From positions 1,240,001 through 1,304,000 of the forward strand of contig NC_047096.1 in assembly GCF_902459505.1 (NCBI RefSeq): 64,000 nt of DNA, written 5' to 3'. The stretch comes from Geotrypetes seraphini. Taxonomy: Eukaryota > Chordata > Amphibia > Gymnophiona > Dermophiidae. Below are positions 30,130-42,416 of this stretch, in pieces. The first letter of the stretch is position 1. Each line of letters starts with the position of its first letter. Made by a program: the position numbers and the translations under genes. The notes under the pieces are model-generated. The model was not told the origin of the DNA and ran no database searches. It was given only the letters and a program-made list of their open reading frames with translations.

Positions 30130-30738
30130 GATGGGTGCTAATTAACTTTTCTAAATGATCTGGAAATTGGAACGATGAGTGAGGTGATTAAATTTGCAGA
30201 TGACACAAAACCAAAGTTGTCAAAAACACATGTGGGCTGTGACAAATTGCCAGAAGACCTTAGAAAAAACTGGACATCCAATAGCAGATGAAATTTAATG
30301 TGGACAAATGCAAAGTGATGCACATCAGGAAGAATAATCCAAATCATAGTTACTGGATGCTAGGATCAATATTAGGAGTCGGCACCCAAGAAAAAGATCT
30401 GGGTGTCATTGTAGACACTACACTGAAATTTTGTTTCCAGTGTGCGACTGTGGCAAAAAAAGCAAACAGGATGGCATCACTCCATGGTGCATCCTCACCA
30501 TGAGTATTGTGCACAGTTCTGGTTGCTGTGTCTCAATAAAAGATATAGCGGAATTAGAAAAAGTTCAAAGATGAGCGACCAAAATGATAAAGGGGATGGA
30601 ACTCCTCTTGAATGAAGAAAGACTAAAGAGATTGGGGCTCTTCAGCTTGGAAAAGAGACTGTTGAGGATATGATTGAGGTCTACCAAATTCTGAATGAGT
30701 AAGAGTGAATTGATTTTTCACCCTTTCAAAAAGTACAA
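30130..30738 (+). mobile_element. CR1-type LINE, reverse-transcriptase C-terminal fragment
   Basis: The + strand reads EVIKFADDTK-like at about 30183, then GTQEKDLGVIVDTTLK and KKANRMASL at about 30390-30475, with many stops. The 3' UTR is lost where the inverted duplication begins. Confidence 0.75.
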
Positions 30739-31140
30739 AAACCAGGGAAGAGACTCAGGAGTAATCTACTGAATGTTATTGCACGGAAAAAGTGGTGGTG
30801 GTGGAGATAGTGTAGTTGCTTACCTGTAACAGGGGTTCTCCATAGACAGCAGGGGAATGTAGTCACAGTTCCCCTCCCTCCTTCCCCTCTAAAATATGTA
30901 TATATGACTTCTTCAGCTAGAGACAAAACTGAGCATCAAGGGGAGGGGCTACTGAAGGCGGGAATCCCTGCACATGCTCAGTAAGCCAGAGGCTTACTTT
31001 TGCTATGGGAGAGCACTGACACACAAATTCCCCTGCTGTCTATGGAGAACCCCTGTTACAGGTAAGCAACTACACTATCTCCACCACCACTTTTTCCGTG
31101 CAATAGCATTCAGTAGATTACTCCTGAGTCTCTTCCCTTT
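30739..31140. repeat. Long inverted duplication (arms about 115 bp)
   Basis: The left arm (about 30743-30857) and right arm (about 31024-31137) are near-perfect inverted copies. The outer part of each arm is CR1-like (ACTCAGGAGTAATCTACTGA). The inner part is TGTAGTTGCTTACCTGTAAC and CAGGGGTTCTCCATAGACAG, the type of terminal repeat seen in DIRS-like fossils. The spacer is 166 bp and non-coding. Confidence 0.8.
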
Positions 31141-31570
31141 CAACTTCATCCTGTGCCCCCCATTCTAGGACTTCCTTTCAGTGACAGGTATTTAAATCTC
31201 AAGTCCAAAACAAGCAGCAACACAGTCGGGGAGACGATGGGCCAAATGCTTTGATGGCTACTGCCCATTTTAGTAACCATTTCTGGATCAACTCCATCCT
31301 ATCTCTATAACTGTACATCCTACTCTAAATGAGGTCTCACTAGAGACTTACACAGAGGCACTATTACCTCCTCTTTCCACGTGTCGCTGTTATCTTTTCT
31401 ACCTGTTTGGTCACCTTAAGATCATCACATACAATGACCAAGTGCTTCACCCTCTTTACTACCACCACCACCTTTGGTTCTTGTAGCCAAATGCATGACT
31501 GCATTTTTTAGCATTAAATATTAGCTTCTGAATCAGATTCTAGACTATTCAAGCTTTCTACTCTATCAGG
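31141..31570 (-). mobile_element. CR1-type LINE fragment, second subfamily
   Basis: The - strand text matches the other CR1 subfamily of this window (that of 48170-48930). It includes the ATTTAAATACCTGTCACTGA and GAGACCTCATTTAGAGTAGG phrases. It is heavily decayed. Confidence 0.55.
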
Positions 31571-31799
31571 GGTGTCTACCCTATTGCAGCTTTCTGTACC
31601 TTTATTTATTTTTGGAATATTTACCATTTTTTTTTATTTTTCTGCCTGTTTTGAACTGTTATACCTTATTTTGTGGAGGTGGTGGTTGTTTTTTTTTTTT
31701 CTGATTGACTGGTTTGGCTCCTACCTTTTTGCTGCAGCATTTGGGGGCAGGCAGACTGTGATGGTATCCCTTTTTGAGCTGATTGAGGTTTGGATTTTC
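31571..31799. other. T-rich DNA, nothing recognised
   Basis: The long T runs (31627, 31690) keep a + strand frame open. No family features are seen. Confidence 0.4.
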
Positions 31800-32470
31800 A
31801 AGTTTTCGATATTTATATTTTATTGATTTTAAGATTTGACAAATTTCAAATCAAGAGAAAAATACAGTGTAACCACAGTCAAACATAGAATTAAGATTTA
31901 GGAATTTAAAGAAGATATTACAAAGTATAGTTAGTCCACCATTTAAATGAAAGCGGAGCTGATGATTAGCTGAAATTTTAACAAATAAGCAAATAAAACA
32001 AAAGGAAAATGAAGATGCAGTCTAATTGCTCTTGAACTATTCTTTCTGAGCTATCTAAGAGCCAGCCATACCCATAATTAATCAAGAGTTATAAAAGACA
32101 TAGCTGTCCTCCTTATAAGCCAATACACATTTACAGGGGAATCGCAGAACAAAAGTTGCCCCTAGCTGAATAACCTGTGGTCTCAAAATAAGAAACTGCT
32201 TTCATCTTTTCTGGGTAAAGCGAGATACATCAGGAAACATTCTGATAGTATTAGTCAAAATTGGAACATCTTTATATTTAAAAAACAATTTTAGCATCCA
32301 TTTTCTATCAGAATCAATAGCAAACTGTACCATCAATGTAGGTGACAACCTGAACCTCAGTCTCCAACTTCTCAAGGAAATTAGTTAAATCCAAACTATC
32401 AGCAGATAAATTCTGCTGGTTTGGATTTTGAGACTTAATTCTCTTTGGAAGGTAATATGGATTTTCAAGT
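31800..32470 (-). mobile_element. L1-type LINE, ORF1 C-terminus joined to a 3' tail
   Basis: On the - strand a decayed ORF1 C-terminal domain is visible (MFPDVSRFTQKR and ATFVLRFPCKCVLAYK-like). It is followed directly by an A/T-rich 3' end with AATCAATAAAATATAAATAT. No ORF2 lies between, so this may be an ORF1-only (HAL1-like) copy or an internally deleted L1. Confidence 0.55.
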
Positions 32471-33004
32471 TTTGACACAGCTCTTGTCTTTTATTTATAG
32501 CTATTAGCTGTAAGACTTTGAGATCATCTTTGCAATTTAAGCATTGTCATGTTGCAACAGAATCTCCTCCTCCTGCTTCTGAACTTTTTAAATCATTCTT
32601 TCAAAGTTTTCAAGGTTGCAATGTAACACTTGAGTTGTCCTGTCCTCTACAAGTTTGCCAGCCTTTCTCATTTAAGACATGGCCAATGTTGTCATAGGTC
32701 ATCCACTTCAGTTTTGATCATAGAAATCATCTCTTTCTGGTCCACAATATTTACATCAATGCATTCACAAACATCTTACATGCAGCAGTGAAGTTCAATT
32801 GGAACAACACCTTCAGAAATTCTATCATGCTGTGTTGCTTAAATCGCACCTAGTGTGCATTGCATGCTTTATTTCATAAGCAATAGCAAAACAGCCTCTT
32901 CATAAAGATTCTTCTAGCCAACATGTGAAGGAAGAGATTTTGAAAAGCAAGTAAGCTCCTGTGGTGGTTAGTGCTATCATCTGTTGAATTATGCAGGTGG
33001 AGGT
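32471..33004. other. Unassigned A/T-rich DNA
   Basis: No family was recognised on either strand. It may be a decayed repeat or a pseudogene. Confidence 0.35.
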
Positions 33005-33915
33005 ATTATTTTTCATTTATTTATTTTAAAAAACTTATATTCTGCTTCTACCTAAAGCATGTTACAAAACAAACAAACATAATCATAAGATAAAAACAGT
33101 ATAAAACAAAACAATATACAGACACCTTTTCCATTAATCACTTCATTCCTTCAGTCGCTGCTTCTTAACCACTTAAAAAGCTGCTATAAAAAGAGATGTT
33201 TAATAATTTTTTTAAACTCTGAAAGTTATTATTCATTTTCAGTTGTCCAACCAGATTATTTGGGAGCTTTACCCCTGCCACCGAAATACGAGGGGGGCTA
33301 CTGAAAAGTTCTCAGCCCAACCAAGAAGAGAATGATGTGGAGCCATGAAACTTACAAGTTATTCCACACTTTTCATTTCAATGATATGGAACAAAAAGTG
33401 TCAAGAAAAGTGTGGAATAACTAGTAAGTTTCATGGCTCCACATCATTCTCTTCTTGGTTGGGCTGAGAACTTTTCAGTGACCCCTTGTAGCCATAGCTC
33501 TGGTACTAGCATACCTTACATGCTTTAACTCATCAACAGTTAAGTGCATCATGTTCTCCGATCTTAAGGACTAATGGGGCTGATGTAATGTTCCAGCATG
33601 TAAAAGATACCACAGTATCCCTCGGTGAATTTCTTGAAAAATCAATACCAACACCTTAAGATTTAAAAGGTAGCTAATGCAATTTTTGTAGTAAAGGTAT
33701 CACATGCTCAAATTTGCTCTGTAAAGATCTACATTTGGCTGATGACATACCCAACCACAGTGCATTACAATAATCCAACCTTTGTAATACAACTGAACTA
33801 GAAGATGAAAATCATATGGTTTTAATCTACTCAAAAGCCGCATCTGAAAGCGAGCAGTTTTAATGACAGATAAAACCTGATCCTTTATGGATAAAAGAGA
33901 ATCTGTCCAAACACC
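33005..33915 (-). mobile_element. L2-type LINE fragment, split by a mariner-type MITE
   Basis: The 3' end lies at 33010-33060 (complement of CTTATATTCTGCTTCTACC). The decayed ORF2 C-terminus extends up to about 33900. A 200-bp MITE at 33289-33488 interrupts it. Confidence 0.65.
33289..33488. mobile_element. Mariner-type MITE (200 bp)
   Basis: TA flanks both sides (33287-33288 and 33489-33490). The arms are near-perfect inverted copies, containing CTGAAAAGTTCTCAGCCCAA, GAATGATGTGGAGCCATGAA and AAGTGTGGAATAACT. The CGAGGGG...GAAAAGTT end is typical of mariner-type inverted repeats. It has no transposase. Confidence 0.9.
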
Positions 33916-33949
33916 TCAAATAAAGGTAGAAGAGGTAAGGAAGCTCTGA

Positions 33950-34115
33950 AATGAAGTCTTAAAATGTGGGTGAAAGGCAACAGGGTCAGGAGTAATCTGA
34001 GGAAAAATTTCCTTATGGAAAGGTAGTGGATGTATGAAACTGGTGATGAGGACTGTATCTGAATTCAAGAAAACCTGGGCACATGGGGCTGTATTGGTGT
34101 TTATTTGCCTCATTT
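33950..34115 (+). mobile_element. CR1-type LINE, short 3' ORF fragment
   Basis: The + strand GGGTCAGGAGTAATCTGAGG and GGAAAGGTAGTGGATG phrases match the RSNLRKYF...ERVVDVW end of CR1 ORF2. Confidence 0.55.
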
Positions 34116-34850
34116 TCTCTTTCTATGAAAAATGAACACTGAATCAAGATTTTTACTATGGCAATAGAAGAATCATGAAGAAAGTCTGTTCTACTGGAAA
34201 ATCCACAATCTTTTACCCCATGCTCAGCTTTCTTTCATTGTAGAGTTAGTACAAAGGATCAGAAAAGATTATTTCTCTTATGTTTGCCAAGGGAATTGAC
34301 TCTTCCTGTGGCTATATCTCTCCAGGCCTCTCTGATTTACCTGCATCTTCTGTACAAAGTTCTTGCTTGTGCTTGGGAAGCAGGTGCAAACGTGCTGTAA
34401 TGCTGGAGTCTTGTTACCTGCATGAAAAAGCTTTTCCACATTTTACCAAGATCAGACAGGTGATCATAACCAGAAAGAAAATCCAGCGAAGTATGTCCCA
34501 AACCTGGTAATGGCTTTTTGTGTAGCTGATTGAAGGGGGGAAAAAGGAGCATTAATGACTAATAATATACAAAGCAAGTATTACAAGTTGCTAGTCGTTC
34601 CAAGTATATGCACAAAACTGAGCCTAGGATTCAAGATGCTGAGATGCAATAGGGGCACAGTAGGCAGTGTGAATAAATAGTTTTTAGCAGGGGCAGCAGT
34701 ACCTGGATGGTGTAGGATCAATCTGGGAAGAATTGGTGTGTTGGGGGAAGTCAATGTTGGAGATAGAGTTGATAGAGCAGATGGTAGGTGGTCTTTCTGA
34801 TTGGATAACTGGGCCTGTCAGGAGAGAAAACGTAGTGCTCAGGGAGCATT
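34116..34850. other. Nothing recognised
   Basis: No exon, repeat family or motif could be supported. Confidence 0.35.
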
Positions 34851-34854
34851 CTGA

Positions 34855-35430
34855 TAGTACAGCATAAGAGCAGCATAGTGGGTCAGACAAATGGTCTGAC
34901 CCAGTCTTCTGTTTCCAACAGTGGTCAATCCAAACTATCGATCCAAGGCAAGCAGTGGTTTCCCCCATGCCTGTCTGGCAGACTATGGACTTTTCTTCCA
35001 GAAACTTGTCTAAATCTTCTTTAAATCTACCTACACTAACTACTGGAACCACCTTCTCCTATTTGTTTTAAAAGTATTCCCATGTAATTTCATTGACTGT
35101 CCCCTGGTTTTTGTACTTTTGAAAAGGGTGATCAGGATTTTGTAAACCTCAATCATATTCCCCTTAACTGTCTTTTCCAAGCTGAAGAGCTCCAACCTCT
35201 TTAGTCTTTCCTCATATGAGAGGAGTTCCATCCACTTTATCATCTTGGTAGCTCTTCTTTGAACCTTTTCTAATTCCACTATATCTTTTTTTGAGATTCG
35301 GCGACCAAAATTGTGTGCAATACTCATGGTGAGGGCACCCCATGGAGCAATATAGAGGCATTTTAATATCCTTGGTCTTGTTTACCAACCCATTCTTAAT
35401 AATTCCTAGCACTGTGAGCATGCTTGGAGA
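34855..35430 (-). mobile_element. CR1-type LINE, 3' part
   Basis: On the - strand are KVQRRATKMIKWMELLSYEE and KTRGQSMKLHGNTFKTNRR, then a 3' UTR with the complement of TGGTCTGACCCAGT near 34890. It is interrupted by stops. Confidence 0.8.
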
Positions 35431-36419
35431 ACCTAAAAATGAAAAAAGTGAGAGAGAATGAATGAATAAATAAAAAAATATGACAAACCCAAAGTTTATT
35501 ATAATAAAAACCTAACTATCAGATCTGTATAAGAACAATTTCCCCAAACTGGAAGTTCAGAAGATGGACTTCCAGTGCGATGGCATATGTCGGGAGTCAC
35601 AACAATCTGGGACCACAACTAAAAGTACAAACATCAATCAATCAAAAGATGTGATGGACTATAACATTTTCAAATAACTGGCTCTTTATCTGCCATCATT
35701 TACTGTGTAACATGGTTTAAATCTTCAAATTGTTAAGTAAGGCACTTCCAAACATGATGATGGCGAGTTGAAAAGGGGTTCCAGAGTTGTATAAATCTTT
35801 TCTTTACCACTTTGAGCCATCATTCTCTCTATATGGAGCGAATGGTACATTAAATTTCGCCATAAAACCAGTGTGGGGGATTCAGGTTGTATCTATTGGA
35901 TTAAAATATATTGTTTAGCAATTAAGCAAGCCTTCCTCCCACTGGTGGGGATGCCAAGCCCTGCCAGCTGAAAACATCTGTCTGAGTTGCGCCTGAGGCA
36001 GGCGTACTTTGGCTGATAATGCCAGCTCTCTCGCACATGCTCAGTTCAGGTCTAGCTAGCTATGCTCCTGCTTCCTGGCAAATGATGCTCATCTCTTTCC
36101 AGCTCTAGATTATCTTCCATGTCCAGCAGACATAATCTTACACTCTTAATATAGACTGGCTGAAGAGATGTTCTACATGCCTCCACAAGTTTATCTAGAT
36201 ACTTGTAATATTTGGGCACATCCACCAACAATGAAAATATGTTGTGTTATGACCCACTGAATACTCATTAGCTTGTTCTAGGCAGGTTTCAAGCAGCATA
36301 GAATTCTGTGTAGAGTTAAACATGCTATAAGGAATAAGTTATGCTACATACAGTCTGAGGTAATATATCAAAGATAGCAGCTGACCATTAACATTGTGAC
36401 TTGTATTATTAGTCTGAGT
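35431..36419. other. Unassigned intergenic DNA
   Basis: No gene was found. A/T-rich sequence at 35440-35900 may be decayed LINE (an L1-type 3' end is possible on the - strand near 35460-35560). Nothing else could be named. Confidence 0.3.
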
Positions 36420-36565
36420 CTCTTTGTACCCCTGGTAGGGATTTCTTAAAAAGCTGCATTTTTAGATTTTTGCCAAACGGTGTGCATACAGTGGTTGTGC
36501 GAATTTCAATGGGAAGTGAGGTCCACACTTTTGCTCTTTGGTAGTTGAATGATTTGCTGAGAGAT

Positions 36566-36984
36566 AAGAACATAACATAAGAACATAAGCAGTGCCTCCG
36601 CCGGGTCAGACCATAGGTCCATCCTGCCCAGCAGTCCGCTCCCGCGGCGGCCCAAACAGGTCACGACCTGTCATAATCATCAGAAGGGGCTCCCTTGCCA
36701 CCTTGGCTTCCCATTTAAGTCCTATCTTCCCATCAAAGTCCTCACCCTCTGGTCTTGCCCATGCACGACCTGGTTGGCTTTCTATACTTATTACCTGGTT
36801 AGCTTTCTATACTTGTGTTACATCCCAGCACCTCTCTCAGTATCCCACGATCCCTTTATCCCTCAGGAATCCATCCAATCCCTGTTTGAATCCATGTACC
36901 GTACTCTGCCTGATCACTTCCTCCGGTAGCGCATTCCAAGTGTTCACGACCCTTTGGGTGAAGAAAAACTTCCTTGATGTCTTG
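36566..36984 (-). mobile_element. CR1-type LINE 3' end inserted in L2
   Basis: The text AACATAAGAACATAAGCAGT is the complement of the CR1 8-bp-period tail. Upward follow the 3' UTR and VVNTWNALPEEVIRQS, ending near 36984 where L2 text resumes. Confidence 0.8.
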
Positions 36985-37121
36985 TATTTTACATCTTTCA
37001 GAATTAAGAATGATAGGATCAGGCTGTTAGAGTTACATTGGTTCAGTAAATCTGGGGAAGCTATTAGGGACATCACCGTATAGCATTTTAAATGCCACAC
37101 AGCATAGTTTGAATTCTATTC

Positions 37122-37310
37122 AGTTACTCCTGGCAGAATTCCTCACCCCCTCAGGACACACAGAATTGTACAAAAGCAGTGCCGACAAGGGCAGTAGAGG
37201 AGGAAATGAACCGCTGCACAACAGGTCACTTCCTCCTCCTGTGCTGGCTTAGACCCAACTGTTTATGTGAATCGCTGTCTCGCATGTGCAGAATTCCACC
37301 AGGAGTAACC
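37122..37310. mobile_element. Palindromic MITE in L2 (about 189 bp)
   Basis: TTACTCCTGGCAGAATTC at the left and GAATTCCACCAGGAGTAA at the right are inverted. The inner blocks GAAATGAACCGCTG and AAGTGACC are less well paired. CAGT flanks both ends. Confidence 0.7.
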
Positions 37311-39118
37311 AGTGTAGTTCTCTAAGCAGTGGTGTGACGTGGTGAAATTTTGATTTGTAGTATATGAGTTTTGCCATAGTGTTTTGTATCAGCTGGAGTT
37401 TTTCATTAGTTTCATAGAGTAGAGCATTGCAGTTGTCTAGTAATGATAATATCGTTGACTGCCCTGGTATCCTGTAGTGCTGTTGGAAGAAGTATGGTTT
37501 TACCATTTTTAGTTTTTGTAGTGTGAGAGAGGATTTTCGGACTAAGTTGTTAACATGATCTTCAAAACTTAAGCTGGCTTTTACTAACCTGTGGTAGAGG
37601 TTTCTGCTGTGGGCCAGCGAGGTAAATTTTCCAACGCTCATAGAATTCCTATGAGCGTCTGAGCATTTACCTCACCAGCTTGCAAAAGAAACTTCTGTAA
37701 AAGGAGCCCTTAATGAGCTATCTAAAGTGACTCCCAGTATTTTAGAAGTTTTCTCACTGTTGAAGCTGATTCCAGTTGTCAGAGTAATGATAGTGGGATT
37801 AGTTTGATTTTTTTCAGTGTTTAGTCTGAGATGGTATCTCATTGCCCATTCTTGCACTTGAGTTGTTATTCTTGTCATGCTTGCTTGGTTCAAACTTGCA
37901 GAAATTAGTAGAAAGACCTTTGCGTATGAGAAGAGCCTTTCCCTTGGTCTGAGGATTATCTGAAGCGTCTTTTCATCAAGAAGCCTTGGGACCATTGTAA
38001 TACCATTCCTGAAACTCCTATTTCAGCTAGTCTGATCAGCAGCAGAATGTGGTTGACATCGAACTGTAATAGTAATATTTGTTTACCTGTGCTTAATATT
38101 GATATAACTCTCGATGTTAGATCAATCAAGGATGTTTCTGTATTGTGTTCATTTCTGAACCCATGTTGAGAGGGCAATAGTAGATTCCATTTTTGAAATA
38201 TAATCTTTAGCTGGGCGGCAACTACAAACTCAATCAACTTTATCATGAATGGTACCAGTCTGTAGCTTGCAGCTTGGTATAGGTCTAAGTATGCTTTTTT
38301 AGGGAGGTGTAAGTAGAATTTCCTCAAATTCCTCTGAGAACCATCCTTGTTCTAGTGTAGAGTTAATCATCTTGACTAACCAATTTAGCATGTCTTCCAG
38401 TATAGGTGGGATGGACATAGATCCAGTTAGCATTTTGTTTCAGATAATCTATTTACCAGAGGTCTTGGTTCTGTTGTTGTGACTATATTGAACGCTGTCC
38501 ATGGTCTGTTCACTGGTATCGAATAAATTACTTTCAGGATTAGTATCTTCAAGTTGATTGCCATATTATCAAATCGTTTAAATATATTCTCTTATCTTAT
38601 TTGTAAAGTATGATGCTAGTGAGTTGGGTGTGGGGAAGAGCTATGTTTGAGGCAGTTATTGCTGTGCAGACTGTCAGTTTTGTTAGAATTTTGAACAACT
38701 TCCTTATTTTTGGTTATGTTCTATATGTCTGTTATAATATGCATGTTTCCTCCGTCGGTGTCAAAGTGCTTGATCTCCTGATAGCTTTTGGCATCCTCTT
38801 CTCAGTTCGGCTTTTCTCGCTTCTGGGTACTTTCCTCTCTACTACTGGAGCTATTAATTCTAATGTGATCTCTATGGATTCCATCCATTTTTTTTATTTT
38901 GGTCCAGGTTTCTGTTTGTCATTTGTAAAGAGGGTCCCAGTTTTCCCAGAACATTTGGGCATTGATTTTTCCCTCAAGATTTGATTGATTTTCTTTTTGA
39001 TCTTGGATTGGTGTGTGATGTTTCACGATTTAAAGTGAATCTACATATATAATGATCTAACCATATTAGTGATGACCATTCAATAAAGGACAGCAGTTTT
39101 GGATCATTTGCCATGGCC

Positions 39119-40040
39119 ATGTCTAATGAAGGGCCACTACTCGGACTGGAGGAGGGTCACGAGTGGTGTTCCTCAGGGGTCGGTACTCAGACCGCTGCTG
39201 TTCAATGTATTTATAAATGATCTAGAAACGGGGACAAAGTGTGAAGTAATAAAATTTGCAGACGACACCAAACTATTTAGTGGAGTTAGGACTAAAGAGG
39301 ACTGCGAAGATTTACAAAGGGACCTGGACAAACTAGGAGAGTGGGCGACAAGATGGCAGATGAAGTTTAATGTAGAGAACTATAAAGTCTTGGATGTAGG
39401 AAACAGTACAGTACAGCTATACCATGGGAGGGCTGGTAATGGGTGAAAGTACGCTAGAAAAGGACTTGGGGGTAATAGTGGACAAGACAATGAAGCCGTC
39501 AGCACAGTGCACAGCGGCCTCTAAGAAGGCAAATAGAATGATAGGTATTATCAAGAAAGGTATTACAACCAGAACGAAAGAAGTTATCCTGTTGTTGTAT
39601 CGGCCCATTAGGTCCAGGATCTGTATAGTAATCCTCTATCTATACCCTTCTATCCCCTTTTCCTTCAGGAAATCATCTATACCCTTCTATCCCCTTTTCC
39701 TTCAGGAAATCATCTAATCCCAAAACCGTACTCTGTCCTATCACACCCTCTGGAAGCGCATTCCAGGTGTCCACCACCCTTTGGGTGAAGAAGAACTTCC
39801 TAGCATTGGTTCTGAATCTGTCCCCTCTTAATTTTTCCAAATGCCCTCTCGTTCTTGTAGTTTTCGAACGTTTGAAGAATCTGTCCCTTTCCACTTTCTC
39901 CATGCCCTTCATGATCTTGTAAGTCTCTATCATGTCCCCTCTAAGTCTCCGCTTCTCCAAAGAAAAGAGCCCCAGTTTCTCTAATCTTCAGCATATGAAA
40001 GATTTTCCATACCTTTTATCAATCATGTCGCTCTTGGTAT
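39119..40040. mobile_element. Rearranged CR1: + strand piece joined to a - strand piece
   Basis: 39121-39605 is CR1 reverse transcriptase on the + strand (WRRVTSGVPQGSVLRPLLFN, FADDTKLFSG, EKDLGVIVDKTMKPSAQ). At about 39600 it switches to the CR1 3' region on the - strand (39606-40035). The joint CGGCCCAT fits both parents. A 37-bp block is duplicated in tandem right after (about 39637-39715). Confidence 0.8.
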
Positions 40041-41115
40041 GGGTAGGATTACAGGTCTATTGCATGTGATTGTTTTTAAGTTTCTCCTGGAGCTGTATGT
40101 GTGACCCCCTCCACACTCCCACATTTATGACAGTTACCTGACCTGTCCTCCCAAACCCTGCTAAGCCCTCTGGGATGCATGTAGAATCTGTAATGCAATT
40201 CCCTCAAAGAACTACCAAATCTACTCCATATCACACTCCTCCAAGAAATCTCCTGATATATAATATTCAGCTAAATTTGAAGCACATTTTTGGATTGTAT
40301 GTTCAAAAAATGTCCTCTGAAATTTTTTCATATACTTCATATAATACTTTCCTATAAGGCCCTTAATCTCTCCTTCCTTTTGGCCAAAATTGATCAAATT
40401 CAGCATTAACCATGCATTAGGATGTATGTGAGGTTCATGTGCTGCCTTTCTGTTGCCACCGTTTCAGAAGAGCTGTTGAGATGGTGGACTTTGGATGCAA
40501 GAATTTTGGATGGCCAAATGGTGGCACCCAAAAATCCTCTGCTTCTTCTTCCCCATCCCATGCATTGACCTTTGGTACTTTAATAGAAACATACAGCCTG
40601 TCCTGCTGCAGCTGGGGGTCCTTGAGCAGAAAGGAAATTGGGTTGCCTCAGGCGGGAGAACAAAACAAGCTTCCTGAAGAAGCATCCTTCCTCACAGGCA
40701 CCACATCTGCATTCTGACCAAGGACCTTGGCTGCAGTGAGTAGACATGGGCCCTGCTGCTGCTGATACTGGAAGTCAGTACGGTATGTGGTGGGGGAAAG
40801 GCAGAGGGGTCTTAGATGCCAAATTTCATACAGCCAAAAGTCTAGCATCCTAACAGAGGGCTCACAGCAATGCCCAAAAGACCTGTTTTATGCATTAGGA
40901 TAAGTCCTATTTGCAAATGAGACATTATCTCATGCATTCAAGCCAAATTTATTTTGAAGCTTTTCAAAGCGCAGCACCCTTCTTAACTCACTTGTTGCAA
41001 AGTATGGATGGCCTTCTGTCCCTATTCTTTAAACCTCATTCCCTGCATACCAGGAGGTAAATCTCCATTACCCAACAGTAGCAGATAAGGGGAGCAATGG
41101 GCTGGCATCCCAAAT
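40041..41115. other. Nothing recognised
   Basis: No exon or known repeat could be supported. Short open stretches on both strands have no family features. Confidence 0.35.
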
Positions 41116-42062
41116 CCCTTCCTATACATTTTCCATGACAACCATAGTCAACTCAGACAAAACCAAATTTTTTCTCGTAAGCCCTAACGATAAAATCAAA
41201 GATTTAAAAATTTCCTTGAATGGTCAGGACTTCCCTATTGTCGATTCCTTAAAAATCCTGGGAGTGACTCTTGACCGTTACCTTACTTTAGACACACTCA
41301 TGGATTTACTGACTAGAAAATGCTTCTCGACATTATGGAAACTAAGAATCATCAGGAAATACTTTGATGCAGCATCATTCCGTTTACTGGTCCAGTCTTC
41401 TATTCTAAGCATGCTGGACTATTGCAATATTATCTATTTGGGAGCGTTCAAGAAAACCCTTCAAAGACTCCGAATTATTCAAAATTTGGCAGTACACCTC
41501 ATTTTCACTTTAAAAACATGGGAACACATAAGTCCCTATTATCAAAAACTCCATTGGATGCCCCTCGAAGCAAGAATTTTGTATAAATTTTCTTGTCTCT
41601 GCTTCAAATCAATCTTTGGTTTGGCCCCTATGTACCTGGCCCACACGTAGAATCCACATATTTTTCCACCCAACAATAAAGGCCTGCTGTTACAAAAGAT
41701 TCCAGGCAGGCAAATTCAACGATTGACTGGGAAACATTATCACCCACTCCTCATCCTATTTTAGTTTTAGAAAATTAGTAAAACCGAAACTGTTCAACCG
41801 ATTTGTTACCTAAGAATTTGTCCATTCATTACCCCTCCCCTTTTCTGTTCATCACCTCTCCTACTCTGTACTATGATATTCATTGCTTCTACATTGCAAC
41901 ATTGCCACCGATTGTCCAGCTTTCTTATTATATTTGCATTCTTTGTACTTGTATTCATTGATTCTACACTGTAACTATATCGCTGATTGTCCAGCTCTTC
42001 TTATTGTAAACCGCCTGGCAGTATATAAGAAATAAAATTATTTATTATTATTATTATTATTA
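41116..42062 (+). mobile_element. L2-type LINE, ORF2 C-terminal half and tail
   Basis: A 171-codon open stretch (41135-41650) reads LKILGVTLDRYLTLDTLM, SILSMLDYCNIIYLGAF, LQRLRIIQNLAVHLIFTLK and HISPYYQKLHWMPLEARI, the usual L2 C-terminal order. The tail TGTAAACCGCCTGGCAGTAT, then (ATT)n, closes it at 42062. Confidence 0.85.
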
Positions 42063-42099
42063 TTATAGTGAGCCTTAAATGATGGTAAAGTTTGACATT

Positions 42100-42416
42100 T
42101 TTTGAATGCAAGAAATATGCCAGTTGATATAGAAGCATGACAGCAGATAAAGGCCAAATGGGCCATCCACTATCTCCCACTCTCCCTGAGAAATTCCAAA
42201 ATTGGATTTAGCAATCATATTGAGAATGCCCCTGTCTATGACTCAAATCCATGAAATAGTTCAAAATAAAAAAGATCAGTTTGAAAAGCACACCTTGGTG
42301 AACATTTATGCTCCCAAGACAGTGCAAGGGAAGCTTCTTGCTTAGATTATGGATAAATTGCATGTTTTTTTGGAAAGGAAGCTAATTGTGGGAGGGGACT
42401 TTAAATGATGCATTCC
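42100..42416 (+). mobile_element. L1-type LINE, endonuclease fragment (left part)
   Basis: The + strand near 42298-42405 reads VNIYAPKTVQGK-like and RKLIVGGDF, the L1 ORF2 endonuclease blocks. It continues after the nested insertion as 42759 to about 43000. Confidence 0.6.

Larger units (their letters stand above)
36420..39118 (-). mobile_element. L2-type LINE, long decayed copy with two insertions
   Basis: Reading down the - strand from 39118 are an endonuclease-side remnant (about 38400-39110), reverse-transcriptase blocks (LLPSQHGFRNEHNTETSLID at about 38170; LGVTLDSSL at about 37720) and the C-terminal STILSLLDNCNALLYE and LQLIQNTMAKLIY at about 37390-37460. The end is at 36420-36560. 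A CR1 piece (36566-36984) and a MITE (about 37122-37310) interrupt it. Many stops are present. Confidence 0.75.
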
